Shown here: positions 16,899 to 27,904 of the stretch, piece after piece
Position numbering within the stretch: the stretch's first letter is position 1
Layout: each line of letters opens with the position of its first letter
Assembly (NCBI RefSeq): GCF_027923905.1
Contig: NZ_AP026966.1
Span: 806,001 to 870,000 of the forward strand
Direction of reading: 5' to 3'
Source of the DNA: Massilia varians
GTDB taxonomy: Bacteria; Pseudomonadota; Gammaproteobacteria; Burkholderiales; Burkholderiaceae_D
DNA length: 64,000 bases
Position numbers and translations under genes: made by a program
Notes under the pieces: model-generated
Database searches by the model: none
What the model saw: the letters and a program-made list of their open reading frames with translations, nothing else
Told to the model about the DNA's origin: nothing

Positions 16899-17007
16899 GT
16901 AGGGTGGACGGCTCCGCCGTCCGCGCGTTCAACCAGCCTCAGAGCAATCGCAGTGCGTCGACTCATGTGTGATTTGAACGCGCGGTCGGCATAGCCGACC
17001 ACCCTAC
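16899..17007. repeat. Palindromic repeat pair, BIME-like (109 bp)
   Basis: Two inverted units, 16899-16932 and 16974-17007, each with an internal hairpin (GGACGGCTCCGCCGTCC in the first, GGTCGGCATAGCCGACC in the second), are bounded by GTAGGGTGG outside and GCGCGTTCAA inside. The outer end overlaps the stop codon of the Kef-type antiporter gene. The same layout recurs at 25805-25913 and 38020-38126. Confidence 0.9.
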
Positions 17008-18986
17008 AGTAATCGGCTCTCGGCCCGGCTGACCGCCTCTCCCTCACCCCGCAGCACCAGCACATCGCCCGCCAGCAAGGTCGTTTCCGGATCGAAGTGC
17101 AAGCTCTGCCCGTTCCGGCGCAGCGTCGTCACTTCCGCCCCGACTTCCTCCAGCGCCAGCTCGCGCAGATGCCGGCCGATCGCCGCGGCGCCGCTGTGCA
17201 GGGTCACCGAATGCAGGCGCACGTAGCTGTGCTCCAGGTCGTCGGCGTAGTCGCTGGCGCCGTGGAAGTAGCCGCGCAGCGAGGCGTAGCGCTCGTCGCG
17301 CGCCACCTGCACCCGGTGCACCACGCGGCGCAGCGGCACGCCCATGGTCACCAGCGCGTGCGAGGCCAGCATCAGGGAACTCTCTAGCGCTTCCGGCACC
17401 ACCTCGGTGGCGCCGGCGCGCTTGAGCACGTCGAGGTCGCTGTCGTCGTGGCTGCGCACGATCACCGCCAGGTTGGGGGCCAGCTCATGCACCAGGTGCA
17501 GCACCTTCAGCGCCAAGCGCGTGTCGGCGAAGGTGATCACCAATGCGCTGGCGCGGTTGATGCCGGCCGCGATCAGGCTTTCGCGGCGCGCCGCGTCGCC
17601 GTAGGAGACGTTGGCGCCGGCGCGCTGGGCTTCCTGCACCCGTTCCGGGTCCAGGTCGAGCGCGTACCAGGGCAGTTTTTCTTCGGAGAGCAAGGTTGCC
17701 AGGCTCTGGCCGCTGCGTCCGAAGCCGGCGATGATCACGTGCTTCTGGGTCTTCATGGCGCGGCTGGCGATCTGGGTCAGCTGCAGCGACTGCATCATCC
17801 ATTCGTTGGCCGCCACCTTCATGACGATGCGGTCCATGTTGTCGATGATGAAGGGCGCGAGCAGCATCGACAGCACCATCGAGGCCAGCACCAGCTGGAT
17901 CAGGAAAGGGTCGACCAACTTCGAGCCCATCGCCAGGTTGAGCAGCACGAAGCCGAATTCGCCCGCCTGCGCCAGCGCCAGGCCGGTGCGCATGGCCACG
18001 CCGTCGCTCGATCCGAAGACCTTGGACAGCAACGCGATGATCGCGAACTTGAGCAGCACCGGGAAGATCACCAGCGCCAGCACCAGCCACCAGTGCTGCA
18101 GCACCAGCTGCAGGTTGAGCAGCATGCCCACCGTGATGAAGAACAGCCCGAGCAGCACGTCGCGGAAGGGCTTGATGTCTTCTTCCACCTGGTGCTTGTA
18201 CTGGGTTTCGGAGATCAGCATGCCGGCGACGAAGGCGCCCAGCGCCAGCGACAGGCCGGCCTGCTCGGTGATCCAGGCCAGGCCGAGCGTCACCAGGAGC
18301 AGGTTGAGCATGAACAGCTCCTGCGAGCGGCGCTTGGCGACGATGGTGAACCAGTTGCGCATTAGCTTCTGGCCGAAGATCAGGAGCAGGGCCAGGACGA
18401 ACGCGGCCTTCAGCGCCGCCCAGCCGAGCGTGATCGCCAGTTCCTCGGCCGGGCGTGCCAGCGAGGGGATCATGATCAGGAGCGGCACCACGGCCAGATC
18501 CTGGAACAGCAGGATGCCGATGATGCGGCGTCCGTGCTCGCTCTCGAGCTCCAGTCTTTCCGTGAGCATCTTGACCACGATCGCGGTCGACGACATGGCC
18601 AGCGCCCCGCCCAGCGCGAACGCGGCCTGCCAGCTGACGTGCAGTACGGCGGGCGCCCACCAGGAGATGAACAGGCCGAACACCATTGCGGCCAGGATTG
18701 TCAATACGACTTGAGCCAGACCCAGGCCGAACACGATGCGCCGCATCGATTTGAGCTGGGCCAAGGAGAATTCGAGTCCGATCGAAAACATCAGGAACAC
18801 GACCCCGAATTCGGCCAGTGTATGGGTGGCGGGACTGTCTTCCGCAAGGGCCAGCGCATGGGGGCCGATCAAGACGCCGACGGCCAGATAGCCCAGCATC
18901 GGCGGCAGGTGCAGCATCCGGAAGGCGACCACGCCCAGCACGGCACAGCCCAGCAAAAGCAGGGTCAGTTCAAGTCCGGAATGCAT
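17004..18986 (-). CDS. CPA2-family monovalent cation:proton antiporter (Kef/YbaL type)
   Basis: A 660-residue inner-membrane antiporter exchanging K+ or Na+ for protons. The N-terminal ~380 residues contain about twelve helices with the CPA2 signatures GVVFLMFSIGLEFSL, ALGGALAMSSTAIVVKML and FQDLAVVPLL. A cytoplasmic RCK/TrkA-N domain follows with the nucleotide-binding turn HVIIAGFGRSGQSLATLL, then a TrkA-C domain (about residues 570-660). That gating by NAD(H) or glutathione adducts occurs is known for the family, not shown here. Divergent from kdsD. Confidence 0.92.
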   Translation of the reverse strand: MHSGLELTLLLLGCAVLGVVAFRMLHLPPMLGYLAVGVLIGPHALALAEDSPATHTLAEFGVVFLMFSIGLEFSLAQLKSMRRIVFGLGLAQVVLTILAAMVFGLFISWWAPAVLHVSWQAAFALGGALAMSSTAIVVKMLTERLELESEHGRRIIGILLFQDLAVVPLLIMIPSLARPAEELAITLGWAALKAAFVLALLLIFGQKLMRNWFTIVAKRRSQELFMLNLLLVTLGLAWITEQAGLSLALGAFVAGMLISETQYKHQVEEDIKPFRDVLLGLFFITVGMLLNLQLVLQHWWLVLALVIFPVLLKFAIIALLSKVFGSSDGVAMRTGLALAQAGEFGFVLLNLAMGSKLVDPFLIQLVLASMVLSMLLAPFIIDNMDRIVMKVAANEWMMQSLQLTQIASRAMKTQKHVIIAGFGRSGQSLATLLSEEKLPWYALDLDPERVQEAQRAGANVSYGDAARRESLIAAGINRASALVITFADTRLALKVLHLVHELAPNLAVIVRSHDDSDLDVLKRAGATEVVPEALESSLMLASHALVTMGVPLRRVVHRVQVARDERYASLRGYFHGASDYADDLEHSYVRLHSVTLHSGAAAIGRHLRELALEEVGAEVTTLRRNGQSLHFDPETTLLAGDVLVLRGEGEAVSRAESRLL

Positions 18987-19061
18987 CTTCCACAGTTGTT
19001 TTTTCGTTATCGTTGTAGTGGTTTGTTACGACTGGCAAGTTTTTTGCTTATCCAATTCGGA

Positions 19062-19067
19062 TATACT
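19062..19067 (+). promoter_or_regulatory. Possible -10 box of kdsD
   Basis: TATACT ends seven bases before ATG 19074, with only a poor -35 (T-rich) at a 16-base spacing. If real, transcription would begin at or next to the ATG, giving a leaderless message, or translation would start at ATG 19098. Confidence 0.35.
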
Positions 19068-19073
19068 GCCACT

Positions 19074-20096
19074 ATGAGTTTAACCGATGAAAAAATAATG
19101 CTGAAAAGTTTTGACGCGGACCAGGCCCGCCGTGTACTGGAGCTGGGCCGCGAGACCCTCGCCATCGAAGCCGACGCGATCCGCGCCCTGCATGCGCGCC
19201 TCGGCGACGACGACAGTTTCGTGCGCGCAGTCCAGCTGCTGTACGGCTGCACCGGCCGCGTGGTCGTCTCCGGCATGGGCAAATCCGGCCACATCGGCCG
19301 CAAGATTGCCGCCACCCTGGCCTCGACCGGCACCCCGGCCATGTTCGTGCACCCGGGCGAAGCCGCCCACGGCGACCTGGGCATGGTGACCACGCACGAC
19401 GTGTTCATCGCCATCTCGAATTCCGGCGAATCGTCCGAGCTGCTCGAGATCCTGCCGGCCATCAAGCGCATGGGCACGCCCGTCATCTCGATGACCGGCA
19501 AGCCGCACTCGCGCCTGGCCAAGCTGTCCGAGATCCACCTCGACATCTCGGTGGCCAAGGAAGCCTGCACCCTGAATCTCGCCCCGACCACCAGCACCAC
19601 CGTCACCCTGGCCATGGGCGATGCGCTGGCCGTGGCGCTGCTGGATGCGCGCGGCTTCCGCGAGGAAGATTTCGCCATGTCGCACCCGGGCGGCGCCCTC
19701 GGCCGCCGTCTCCTGACCCACGTGCGCGACGTGATGCGCAGCGGCGACGCGGTGCCAAGCGTATCGCCTGATACGCCGCTCACGCGCGCGCTGCTGGAAA
19801 TCAGCCAGAAGGGCATGGGCATGACCGCCGTCGTCGACGAGCAGCAGCGTCCGGTCGGCGTCTTCACCGACGGCGACCTGCGCCGCCTGATCGAGCGCGT
19901 GACCGATTTTTCGAACATCAGCATCCGCGACGTGATGCACGCCAACCCGCGCCGCGTCCATCCGGAACAGCTGGCGGTGGATGCCGTCGCCGTCATGGAA
20001 GAATTCCGCATCAACCAGATGCTGGTCGTCGATCAGGACGGTCGCCTGGTCGGCGCGCTCCACATCCACGACCTGACCCGCGCCAAGGTGATCTGA
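19074..20096 (+). CDS. kdsD: D-arabinose 5-phosphate isomerase
   Basis: Converts ribulose 5-phosphate to arabinose 5-phosphate, the first step to Kdo for lipopolysaccharide. The 340-residue protein has an N-terminal SIS domain (VVVSGMGKSGHIGRKIAATL, then AAHGDLGMV and ISNSGESSE, catalytic His in the AMSHPGGALGRRL block) and two C-terminal CBS domains (from MRSGDAVPSVSPDTPL). The stop overlaps the kdsC start by one base (TGATG), indicating coupling. The start could also be ATG 19098; the conserved part begins after it. Confidence 0.95.
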   Translation: MSLTDEKIMLKSFDADQARRVLELGRETLAIEADAIRALHARLGDDDSFVRAVQLLYGCTGRVVVSGMGKSGHIGRKIAATLASTGTPAMFVHPGEAAHGDLGMVTTHDVFIAISNSGESSELLEILPAIKRMGTPVISMTGKPHSRLAKLSEIHLDISVAKEACTLNLAPTTSTTVTLAMGDALAVALLDARGFREEDFAMSHPGGALGRRLLTHVRDVMRSGDAVPSVSPDTPLTRALLEISQKGMGMTAVVDEQQRPVGVFTDGDLRRLIERVTDFSNISIRDVMHANPRRVHPEQLAVDAVAVMEEFRINQMLVVDQDGRLVGALHIHDLTRAKVI

Positions 20097-20638
20097 TGAG
20101 TGGTTTGATCACTGCAACCGAATTCATGCAGCGCGCCGCGCGCGTCAAAGTGATGATCTTCGACGTCGACGGCGTGCTGACCGACGGCAGCCTCACCTAT
20201 GGCCCGGACGGCGAAGTCACCAAGACCTTCTACGTGCTCGACGGCCTCGGCATCCAGCTGCTGAACAAGACCGGCGTCAAGACCGCCATCATCAGCGCGC
20301 GCAAGTCGCCGATCGTGGTCAAGCGCGCTAGCGACCTGGGCATCTCGCACGTCTACCAGGGCATCCACGACAAGCGCGTCGGCTTCGCAGAATTGCTGCA
20401 AGCAACGGGCGTGACGCCGGAGGAATGCGGTTACATCGGCGACGACGTGATCGACCTGCCGCTGTTTACCCGCGTCGGCTTCGCCGTCACCGTGCCGTCG
20501 GGCCACCCGGAAGTGCAGCACCGCGCGCACTACGTTACCAAGAACGCGGGCGGCCGTGGCGCCGTGCGTGAGGTCTGCGACCTCGTCATGCGCGCGCAGG
20601 GCACCTACGAACAGGCGCTGGCGCCGTATTTCGCTTAA
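20096..20638 (+). CDS. kdsC: Kdo 8-phosphate phosphatase
   Basis: A HAD-superfamily phosphatase removing phosphate from Kdo 8-phosphate to give Kdo. The 180-residue product shows the nucleophile motif MIFDVDGVLTDG, the motif II Ser in TAIISARKSPIV and the motif III acid pair in ECGYIGDDVIDLPL. C0-type, no cap domain, as expected for KdsC. It lies between kdsD and lptC, the usual order. Confidence 0.96.
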   Translation: MSGLITATEFMQRAARVKVMIFDVDGVLTDGSLTYGPDGEVTKTFYVLDGLGIQLLNKTGVKTAIISARKSPIVVKRASDLGISHVYQGIHDKRVGFAELLQATGVTPEECGYIGDDVIDLPLFTRVGFAVTVPSGHPEVQHRAHYVTKNAGGRGAVREVCDLVMRAQGTYEQALAPYFA

Positions 20639-20666
20639 TACGGCGATATCGGACACGGGACACGAC

Positions 20667-21269
20667 ATGGTCACCTACAAGCGCACCGCCCACCGCTGGA
20701 AGCTGCTGACGATCATGATGATCGCGACCTTCTGCGCCTTCGGCAGCTTCTGGCTGGTGCAGGTGATGGAAGGCGAGGGTGGTGACGCCCGCCTCGGCGG
20801 ACCAGGGGACGAGCCGGACTACATCGTCGAGAACTTCTCCTTCGTACGCATGACGGAACAGGGCAAGCCGAGCTACGTGGTGTCGGGCAAGCGCCTGGCG
20901 CATACGCCAGTGGGCGACGTGTCCCAGGTCGAGGCGCCGGTGATGCAGGGCATCACGCCCGGCCGCCCGCGCATGACCATCGTCGCCAACCGCGCCGAGC
21001 TTTACCATGAAGAACATCGCGTCGAACTGCTCGGCAACGTCGACATCCAGCGCCCGGCCACGCCCACCAGCGAAGCGCTGCGCGTGCAGACGCAGGCGCT
21101 GACCGTGCTGCCCGACGAAGAAATCCTCAAGACAGACCAAGCGATCGAAATGCAGCTGGGGGCCGCCACCGTGACCGGCACCGGCATGGTGGCCAACAAC
21201 GCGACCCAGAAGCTGCACCTGGCCAGCCGCGGCCAGATCGTCTATCCGCCACGCGCGCAGCGGCAGTAG
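20667..21269 (+). CDS. lptC: LPS export protein LptC
   Basis: The bitopic inner-membrane partner of LptB2FG that receives LPS and passes it to LptA. ATG 20667 gives a single N-terminal helix (LLTIMMIATFCAFGSFWLVQ) and a periplasmic OstA-like domain (DYIVENFSFVRMTEQGKPSY through LHLASRGQIVYPP). Length 200 is typical. It is 28 bases after kdsC and 35 before lptA. Confidence 0.93.
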   Translation: MVTYKRTAHRWKLLTIMMIATFCAFGSFWLVQVMEGEGGDARLGGPGDEPDYIVENFSFVRMTEQGKPSYVVSGKRLAHTPVGDVSQVEAPVMQGITPGRPRMTIVANRAELYHEEHRVELLGNVDIQRPATPTSEALRVQTQALTVLPDEEILKTDQAIEMQLGAATVTGTGMVANNATQKLHLASRGQIVYPPRAQRQ

Positions 21270-21304
21270 CGCCGCGCCGCGTCAACCCAGGACAAAGCAA
21301 GAAC

Positions 21305-21858
21305 ATGAAAAAAATCATCGCTGCCGTATTCCTCAGCCTGGCCGCCTTCGGCGCCTCGGCCGAGCGTGCCGATTCGCTCAAGCAGGCCGTGATCAACTTC
21401 GATTCCCTCGACGTCGACGAGGTCACCCAGACCCGCATCCTGACCGGCAACGTCGTGCTCACGCGCGGCACCCTGGTGCTGAAGTCCGACCGCGCCCTGG
21501 TGAAGGAAACGCCGGAGGGCTACATGAGCGTGACCCTGACCGCCAACAACGGCAAGCTGGCGACTTTCCGCCAGAAGCGCGACGGCGGTCCCAACCTGTG
21601 GGTCGAGGGCCAGGCCCAGCGCATCGAATACGACGAGCGCGCCGAACTGGTCAAGCTGTTCAACAACGCCGAAGTGCGCGAGCTGGAGAACGGCCGCTTG
21701 GCCAACGAGATCAAGGGCCCGTTCATCTCCTACGACAACCGCCGCGAAGTCGCGCAGGTGCGCAACGATCCCACCGGCCAGAGCAAGGTCGGCGGCGGCC
21801 GCGGCACCCTGATCATCGCGCCGCGCCGTACCGCGGCGCCCGCCGAAGGTGCCAAGCA

Positions 21859-21862
<4 letters not shown>
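21305..21862 (+). CDS. lptA: LPS transport periplasmic protein LptA
   Basis: The periplasmic bridge protein for LPS. It has a signal peptide (KIIAAVFLSLAAFGASA/ER) and the OstA/LptA jellyroll with the family phrases INFDSLDVDEVTQTRILTGN and GTLVLKSDRALVKETPEGY. 185 residues. The stop overlaps the lptB start by four bases. Confidence 0.94.
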
Positions 21863-22656
<794 letters not shown>

Positions 22657-22670
22657 TCAGAGCATCGGGC

Positions 22671-24146
22671 ATGAAACAGTCTCTCCAGTTACGCACGTCG
22701 CAGCACCTGGCGCTCACGCCGCAGCTGCAGCAGTCGATCCGCCTGCTGCAGCTTTCCACGCTCGAACTGCACCAGGAGATCGAGCAGATCCTGCACGACA
22801 ACCCGCTGCTCGAACGGCTCGACGATCCGCTCGACCGCTCGGTGCGGCTGCTGGCGGACGGCGCGATCAATACCGCGCCGGCCAATGGCGAAGCGCCGCC
22901 CGCCCCGCCGGATTCGGTGGCGCAGGAGGGCGCGAAGGCCGAGCACGAGGGCGCCGATGGCGAGGGCAACGGCGAGCGCGGCGATGCCGAGATGGACTGG
23001 GGTGGTGAAGGCGGCGGGGCGCGCAGCGGCGACGACGAAGACGGCCGCCCGCAGCTGGAAGCCGACGGCATCACGCTGCGCGAGCACCTGGCCGAGCAGA
23101 TCCGCCTGAGCGCCTGCGGCATGCGCGACCGCGCGCTGGCCGAGCTGGTGATCGATGCGCTCGACGACAACGGCTACCTGGAAGAGCCGCTCGACGAGAT
23201 CCATGCACGCCTGCCGCAGGAACTCGAGATCGAGATGGACGAACTGCGCTGCGCGCTGGCGCTGGTGCAGAGCCTGGACCCGGTGGGCGTGGGCGCGCGC
23301 AGCGCGGCCGAATGCCTGGCCCTGCAGATCCGCCGCATGCCGGGCGTTCCCCTGGTGACGCGGCGCCTCGCCCTGAAAATCGTCGAAGGCTATCTGAGCT
23401 GGTTCGCCCAGCGCGAATACACCAAGCTGAAAAAGGCGCTCGACTGCGACGACGAAGACCTGCGCGAGGTGCAGGCCGTGGTCCGCCAATGCAATCCGCA
23501 TCCCGGCGCGGCCTTCTCCTCGGGCGTATCGGACTACGTGGTGCCGGACGTGATCGTGCGCCGCGCCAAGAACGGCTGGCAGGTAACGCTGAACCCGGAA
23601 GTCATGCCGAAGCTGCGCGTGAACAGCCTGTACGCCAACCTGCTCAAGCAGGGCAGGAGCGAAAGCCAGATGGGCGCGCAACTGCAGGAAGCCAAGTGGC
23701 TGATCAAGAACATGCGCCAGCGCTTCGACACGATCCTGCGTGTGGCCGAGGCAATCGTCGAGCGCCAGCGCAACTTTTTCAGCCACGGCGCGGTTGCCAT
23801 GCGCCCTCTTGTTTTGCGTGAGATAGCTGATACACTAGGCCTACACGAGAGCACGATTTCACGTGTAACCACGCAGAAATACATGCTGACCCCGCACGGC
23901 ATGTTTGAGTTGAAGTACTTCTTCGGAAGCCACGTCGCCACCGAAGCGGGGGGAGAAGCCTCCTCGACGGCGATCCGCGCGCTTATTGCGCAATTGACAG
24001 GAGCAGAAGACCCTAGGAATCCTCTATCCGACAGCAAGATCGCGGAGATGCTCGGGGAACAAGGTATGGTCATTGCGCGCCGGACGGTTGCCAAATACCG
24101 CGAAGCGCTCAAGATTCCGCCCGTCAGCCTCCGCAAATCCCTGTAA
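22671..24146 (+). CDS. rpoN: RNA polymerase sigma-54 factor
   Basis: Directs RNA polymerase to -24/-12 promoters that need an AAA+ activator. The 491-residue protein has region I ([20 protein letters not shown], Gln/Leu-rich), an acidic, Ala/Gly-rich region II (about residues 75-130), the core-binding region, the helix-turn-helix ([17 protein letters not shown]) and the RpoN box [10 protein letters not shown] near the end. It lies 14 bases after lptB. A sigma-54 promoter and activator gene occur at 44215-45819. Confidence 0.97.
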   Translation: MKQSLQLRTSQHLALTPQLQQSIRLLQLSTLELHQEIEQILHDNPLLERLDDPLDRSVRLLADGAINTAPANGEAPPAPPDSVAQEGAKAEHEGADGEGNGERGDAEMDWGGEGGGARSGDDEDGRPQLEADGITLREHLAEQIRLSACGMRDRALAELVIDALDDNGYLEEPLDEIHARLPQELEIEMDELRCALALVQSLDPVGVGARSAAECLALQIRRMPGVPLVTRRLALKIVEGYLSWFAQREYTKLKKALDCDDEDLREVQAVVRQCNPHPGAAFSSGVSDYVVPDVIVRRAKNGWQVTLNPEVMPKLRVNSLYANLLKQGRSESQMGAQLQEAKWLIKNMRQRFDTILRVAEAIVERQRNFFSHGAVAMRPLVLREIADTLGLHESTISRVTTQKYMLTPHGMFELKYFFGSHVATEAGGEASSTAIRALIAQLTGAEDPRNPLSDSKIAEMLGEQGMVIARRTVAKYREALKIPPVSLRKSL

Positions 24147-24204
24147 AGCACCTGCCCACTCTCACCTTGTGGCGCGGGCAGGGCACCTTCCCAAAGGAGT
24201 GTGT

Positions 24205-24558
24205 ATGAACCTCACAATCAGCGGCCACCATCTCGAAGTCACCCCCGCCATCCGTGAATACGTTCAGAATAAGCTCGAGCGCATCACCCGCCATTTCGAC
24301 CACGTGATCGACACCCACGTGTTCCTCGCCATCGATAACCTCACTGAAAAAGAAAAACGGCAAAAGGCCGAGATCAACCTACAGGTATCGGGAAAAATTC
24401 TGCACGTGGCGAGTGCGGCCCAGGATATGTATGCGGCCATCGACACGTTGATGGACAGGCTGGACAGGCAGGTTCTGAAACACAAATCCATGCTGCAAAA
24501 TCATAACCACGTGGCGCACAAGCGCCTTCCGGACAACGGAGAAGCCGCCGCTGCGTAA
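24205..24558 (+). CDS. hpf: Ribosome hibernation-promoting factor, short form
   Basis: Binds 30S subunits in slow growth and blocks mRNA and tRNA sites. AAAGGAG precedes ATG 24205. The 117 residues cover the beta-alpha-beta S30AE domain (MNLTISGHHLEVTPAIREYV to MDRLDRQVLKHK) with a short tail, so this is the short type without the dimerisation domain. It follows rpoN by 58 bases, the usual position. Confidence 0.95.
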   Translation: MNLTISGHHLEVTPAIREYVQNKLERITRHFDHVIDTHVFLAIDNLTEKEKRQKAEINLQVSGKILHVASAAQDMYAAIDTLMDRLDRQVLKHKSMLQNHNHVAHKRLPDNGEAAAA

Positions 24559-24594
24559 CGCACCGTTTGCGAACCAGCTGTAGCACAACAGCAA

Positions 24595-24619
24595 GGGCGT
24601 CTGAGGGGACGCCCTTTTT
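24595..24619 (+). terminator. Rho-independent terminator after hpf
   Basis: GGGCGTC / GACGCCC stem and TTTTT. It ends the kdsD-to-hpf transcription unit. Confidence 0.88.
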
Positions 24620-24710
24620 GCTTTTGTACAATACCTGTTACTTTTTCTTGCTTCCGTATTTGTACAAATGTTCTGTAGAATGCATGTCTTTTCGACCACA
24701 GAAGACCATC

Positions 24711-25796
24711 ATGACCGATACCGTCCTGACCCGCGCTGCCAACCGCACCGGCGTCATCACGCTCGACCGGCCGAAAGCCCTGAACTCTCTCTCGCTTGAC
24801 ATGGTGCGCGCCCTGAGCGCCATCCTGCTGCAATGGAAGGATGACGCGGGCATCGACGCGGTGGTCATCACCAGCAGCAGCGAGAAGGCCTTGTGCGCGG
24901 GCGGCGACATCCGCTTCTTCCACGAGATGGGCCAGGTCGGCCCGATGGGCGGCAGCGCGCTGCTGGAAGACTTCTTCACCGAAGAATACGCACTGAACCA
25001 CCTGATTCATTTCTATCCGAAGCCGTACATCGCGGTGATGGACGGCGTGGTGATGGGCGGCGGCATGGGCATCGCCCAGGGCGGACCAGGCTGCGGCCTG
25101 CGCATCGTGACCGACCGCACCAAGATGGCCATGCCCGAGGTGAACATCGGCCTGTTCCCGGACGTCGGCGGCAGCCACTTCCTGTCGCATGCGCCGGGCC
25201 AGCTGGGCCAGTACCTGGGCCTGACCGGACTGACCATCGGCGCGGCCGATGCGCTCTACGTGGGCCTGGCCGACGTGTTCGTGCCGGGCGCGGAGCTCGG
25301 TGGATTGCAGGCGCTGATCGACTCGACTCCCGGCGCGCAGCTGCCGGCGGCGATCCGCGCCTATGCGGCGCAATTCGCGGGCCAGCTGGGCGCGAGCGAA
25401 CTGCAGGCGCAGCGCGGCGTGATCGACGCGCACTTCGGCGCGGCCTCGGTGGGCATGATCATGGCCTCGCTGGGGCGCGACGAGAACCCGTTCGCGCAGA
25501 AGGCGCTCAAGGCGATGCGCCAGCGCTCGCCCCTGATGATGTGCGTGACCCACGAACTCCTGCAGCGCGGCGCCTCGCTGGGCGTGGCGGAATGCCTGCG
25601 CATGGAGCGCAACCTGGTGCGCCGCAATTTCGAGCACGGCGAAGTGCTGGAAGGCGTGCGGGCGCTGGTGATCGACAAGGACAACCAGCCGAAGTGGAAT
25701 CCGCCGGCGCTGGAGGACGTGACGCCGGAAATGGTGGCGCGCTTCTTCGAGCCGGTGTGGCCGGATTACGCGCACCCGCTGCGGCATTTAGCTTGA
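24711..25796 (+). CDS. Enoyl-CoA hydratase/isomerase family, 3-hydroxyisobutyryl-CoA hydrolase-like
   Basis: A crotonase-fold enzyme of 361 residues. The length and the long C-terminal part (EECH_2/HIBCH type) fit hydrolysis of 3-hydroxyisobutyryl-CoA in valine breakdown. Visible are the oxyanion-hole segment KALCAGGDIRFFHEMG, the second site VVMGGGMGIAQGG and the catalytic Glu/Asp block AMPEVNIGLFPDVGGSHFLS. ATG 24711 gives the conserved N-terminus. It lies between hpf and rapZ, where ptsN would be expected in related genomes. Confidence 0.85.
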   Translation: MTDTVLTRAANRTGVITLDRPKALNSLSLDMVRALSAILLQWKDDAGIDAVVITSSSEKALCAGGDIRFFHEMGQVGPMGGSALLEDFFTEEYALNHLIHFYPKPYIAVMDGVVMGGGMGIAQGGPGCGLRIVTDRTKMAMPEVNIGLFPDVGGSHFLSHAPGQLGQYLGLTGLTIGAADALYVGLADVFVPGAELGGLQALIDSTPGAQLPAAIRAYAAQFAGQLGASELQAQRGVIDAHFGAASVGMIMASLGRDENPFAQKALKAMRQRSPLMMCVTHELLQRGASLGVAECLRMERNLVRRNFEHGEVLEGVRALVIDKDNQPKWNPPALEDVTPEMVARFFEPVWPDYAHPLRHLA

Positions 25797-25804
25797 CGTT
25801 TCTC

Positions 25805-25913
25805 GTGGGGTGGTCGGCTCTGCCGACCGCGCGTTCAACTCACCGATGAATTGACGCTGCGCTGCAGATCAAGGACTGTTTGCACGCGCGGCCGGCGAAG
25901 CCGTCCACCCTAC
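25805..25913. repeat. Palindromic repeat pair, BIME-like (109 bp)
   Basis: Inverted units 25805-25838 and 25880-25913 have the same ends and spacing as 16899-17007. Inner hairpins are GGTCGGCTCTGCCGACC and an imperfect GCCGGCGAAGCCG. It sits between the convergent ends of the hydrolase gene and rapZ, where it may help termination. Confidence 0.88.
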
Positions 25914-25927
25914 CTTATCGCGACAAA

Positions 25928-26806
25928 TTAAACAGCCGCGTGGGTCGGCTGCTCGCGGTGACGAATGATGACCCGTTCGGTCTGCCCGAAGTAGGCCCCC
26001 AGCCTTTCCGCCATGTAGACCGAGCGGTGCTGGCCGCCGGTACAGCCCACCGCCACGGTGAGGTAGGACCGGTTGTCCGTCTTGAACGAGGGCAGCCATT
26101 TTTCCACGAACTTGCGGATATCTTCCAGCATCTCGGTGGCGCTCGGCTGGGCGTCGAGGAAGGCGATCACCGGCTGGTCGCGGCCCGTGAGCGGGCGCAG
26201 CGCCAGGTCATAATAGGGATTGGGAACCGCGCGCACGTCGAACACGAAGTCGGCATCCAGCGGCACGCCCACCTTGAAGGCGAAGGATTCGAAGAACAGG
26301 GTCAGCGGCGCATGTTCGAGGTCGGCCAGTTCCTTGACCCAGGCGCGCAGCTTGTTGGCGGACAGTTCCGAGGTGTCGATCACGTGCCCCAGGTTCTCGA
26401 TCGCCGACAGGCGCTCGCGTTCCTCGGCGATGCATTCGATCAGGGTGCGGCGCGCGGCCGGATTCTCGCCCGGGCGCAGTTCGTGCGACAGCGGGTGGCT
26501 GCGGCGCGTTTCGGAGAAGCGTGCCACCAGCGAATGCGTGCTCGAGGTCAGGAACATCACCTTGACGTTGTGGCCTTCCTCTCGCAGGTGGCGCACGCTC
26601 ACCGGCAGTTCGACCAGCGATTCGGCGCTGCGCGCATCCACTGCGACGGCGATTTTTTTCGTGCCTTTCTCACTGACCGCATACACCAGGGCCGGCAGCA
26701 GGGCCGGCGGAAGGTTGTCGACGCAGTAGTAGCCTGCGTCTTCCATGACATTCAGGGCAACCGACTTGCCCGAGCCGGAAATACCGGTAATGAGGACGAT
26801 GTGCAT
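25928..26806 (-). CDS. rapZ: RNase adapter protein RapZ
   Basis: A P-loop protein that in enterobacteria guides RNase E to GlmZ and so tunes glucosamine-6-phosphate synthesis. Walker A is [19 protein letters not shown]. The C-terminal domain carries [20 protein letters not shown] and [19 protein letters not shown]. 292 residues, family length. Last of the ptsN-hprK-rapZ set. Confidence 0.95.
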   Translation of the reverse strand: MHIVLITGISGSGKSVALNVMEDAGYYCVDNLPPALLPALVYAVSEKGTKKIAVAVDARSAESLVELPVSVRHLREEGHNVKVMFLTSSTHSLVARFSETRRSHPLSHELRPGENPAARRTLIECIAEERERLSAIENLGHVIDTSELSANKLRAWVKELADLEHAPLTLFFESFAFKVGVPLDADFVFDVRAVPNPYYDLALRPLTGRDQPVIAFLDAQPSATEMLEDIRKFVEKWLPSFKTDNRSYLTVAVGCTGGQHRSVYMAERLGAYFGQTERVIIRHREQPTHAAV

Positions 26807-26844
26807 GGTGGGGATGATACCCCAAATGGCGAAGTGATCGTACC

Positions 26845-27786
26845 TCAGTCCCCGCTCATCGCTTGACGCTGTCTTTCCATGAATTCCTGCAGCGTGTCGA
26901 TGCCGCGTAGCTGCAGGATGGTGTTGCGCACGGCGGCCTCGAGCAGCACCGCGATGTTGCGGCCGGCCGCGACCGGAATGACCACCTTGCGGATCGGCAA
27001 GCCCAACACGTCCTCGGTCGGGTGATGGAAGGGCAGGCGTTCGACCTCTTCGTCCAGCGCGCCGCGCTTGACCAGGTGGACGATCAGCTTGAGGCGCATC
27101 TTGCGGCGCACCGCGGTCTCACCAAAAATCGCCTTGATGTCCAGCAGGCCCAGGCCGCGCACTTCCAGCAGGTTCTGCAGCAGCGGTGGGCAGCGGCCCT
27201 CGATCATGTTCGGCGCGATGCGCGAGAATTCCACGGCATCGTCGGCCACCAGGCCATGCGAACGCGAGATCAGTTCCAGGCCCAGCTCGCTCTTGCCCAG
27301 GCCCGAGTCGCCGGTGATCAGGACGCCCACGCCCAGCACGTCCATGAACACGCCGTGCATGATCACGCGCTGCGCCAGCTTCTTGGATAGATACACGCGC
27401 AGGAAGTCGATCACCTGCGCCGCCGGCAGGGGCGTCGAGAACAGGGGAATGTTCTGCTCGTCGCAGATGGCCAGGATGTCCGGCGGCGTTTCCAGACCCT
27501 GCGCGATGATCAGGGCCGGCGGACCGCCGCCGATCAGCTCGCCGATCACGTGGGTGCGCGAGCTGGACTTCAGGCGGTGGTAATAATTCAGTTCCTGGTG
27601 TCCGAACACCTGGATGCGGCCCGGGTGGATCAGGTTCAGGTGGCCGACCTGGTCCGCGGCCGAGGCCGCGTCGCCCGCGATCTGCCGCTCGCCACCGGGG
27701 AAGCCCGCGAACCAGCCTAATTGGAGGCTGTCGCGGTTGTCATCGTACAAACGCTGGATGGTCAGCGGAGTCTGCAGCATTGGCAT
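26845..27786 (-). CDS. hprK: HPr kinase/phosphorylase
   Basis: A bifunctional enzyme phosphorylating or dephosphorylating Ser46 of HPr. The 313-residue product has the Walker [20 protein letters not shown], the acidic signature [13 protein letters not shown] and the C-terminal block [19 protein letters not shown]. It lies 38 bases before rapZ. A hairpin stands just upstream of its start codon. Confidence 0.95.
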   Translation of the reverse strand: MPMLQTPLTIQRLYDDNRDSLQLGWFAGFPGGERQIAGDAASAADQVGHLNLIHPGRIQVFGHQELNYYHRLKSSSRTHVIGELIGGGPPALIIAQGLETPPDILAICDEQNIPLFSTPLPAAQVIDFLRVYLSKKLAQRVIMHGVFMDVLGVGVLITGDSGLGKSELGLELISRSHGLVADDAVEFSRIAPNMIEGRCPPLLQNLLEVRGLGLLDIKAIFGETAVRRKMRLKLIVHLVKRGALDEEVERLPFHHPTEDVLGLPIRKVVIPVAAGRNIAVLLEAAVRNTILQLRGIDTLQEFMERQRQAMSGD

Positions 27787-27795
27787 GTCGTTCCG

Positions 27796-27816
27796 TACGC
27801 GGCGAATTGCCGCGTA
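27796..27816 (-). promoter_or_regulatory. Hairpin abutting the hprK start region
   Basis: TACGCGGC / GCCGCGTA, a perfect eight-pair stem with a five-base loop, ends ten bases before the hprK ATG (27786). The likely Shine-Dalgarno (CGGAA) overlaps its edge, so the hairpin could limit translation or protect the message. Confidence 0.35.
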
Positions 27817-27904
27817 GACAGTCTAATACAAATAGGCGCTTCGAAGAACCGTAGCGAGCACCGCAGTCCGCCAGTGCAACGCGCAGTAGGTTGTTCGAGG
27901 CGCC

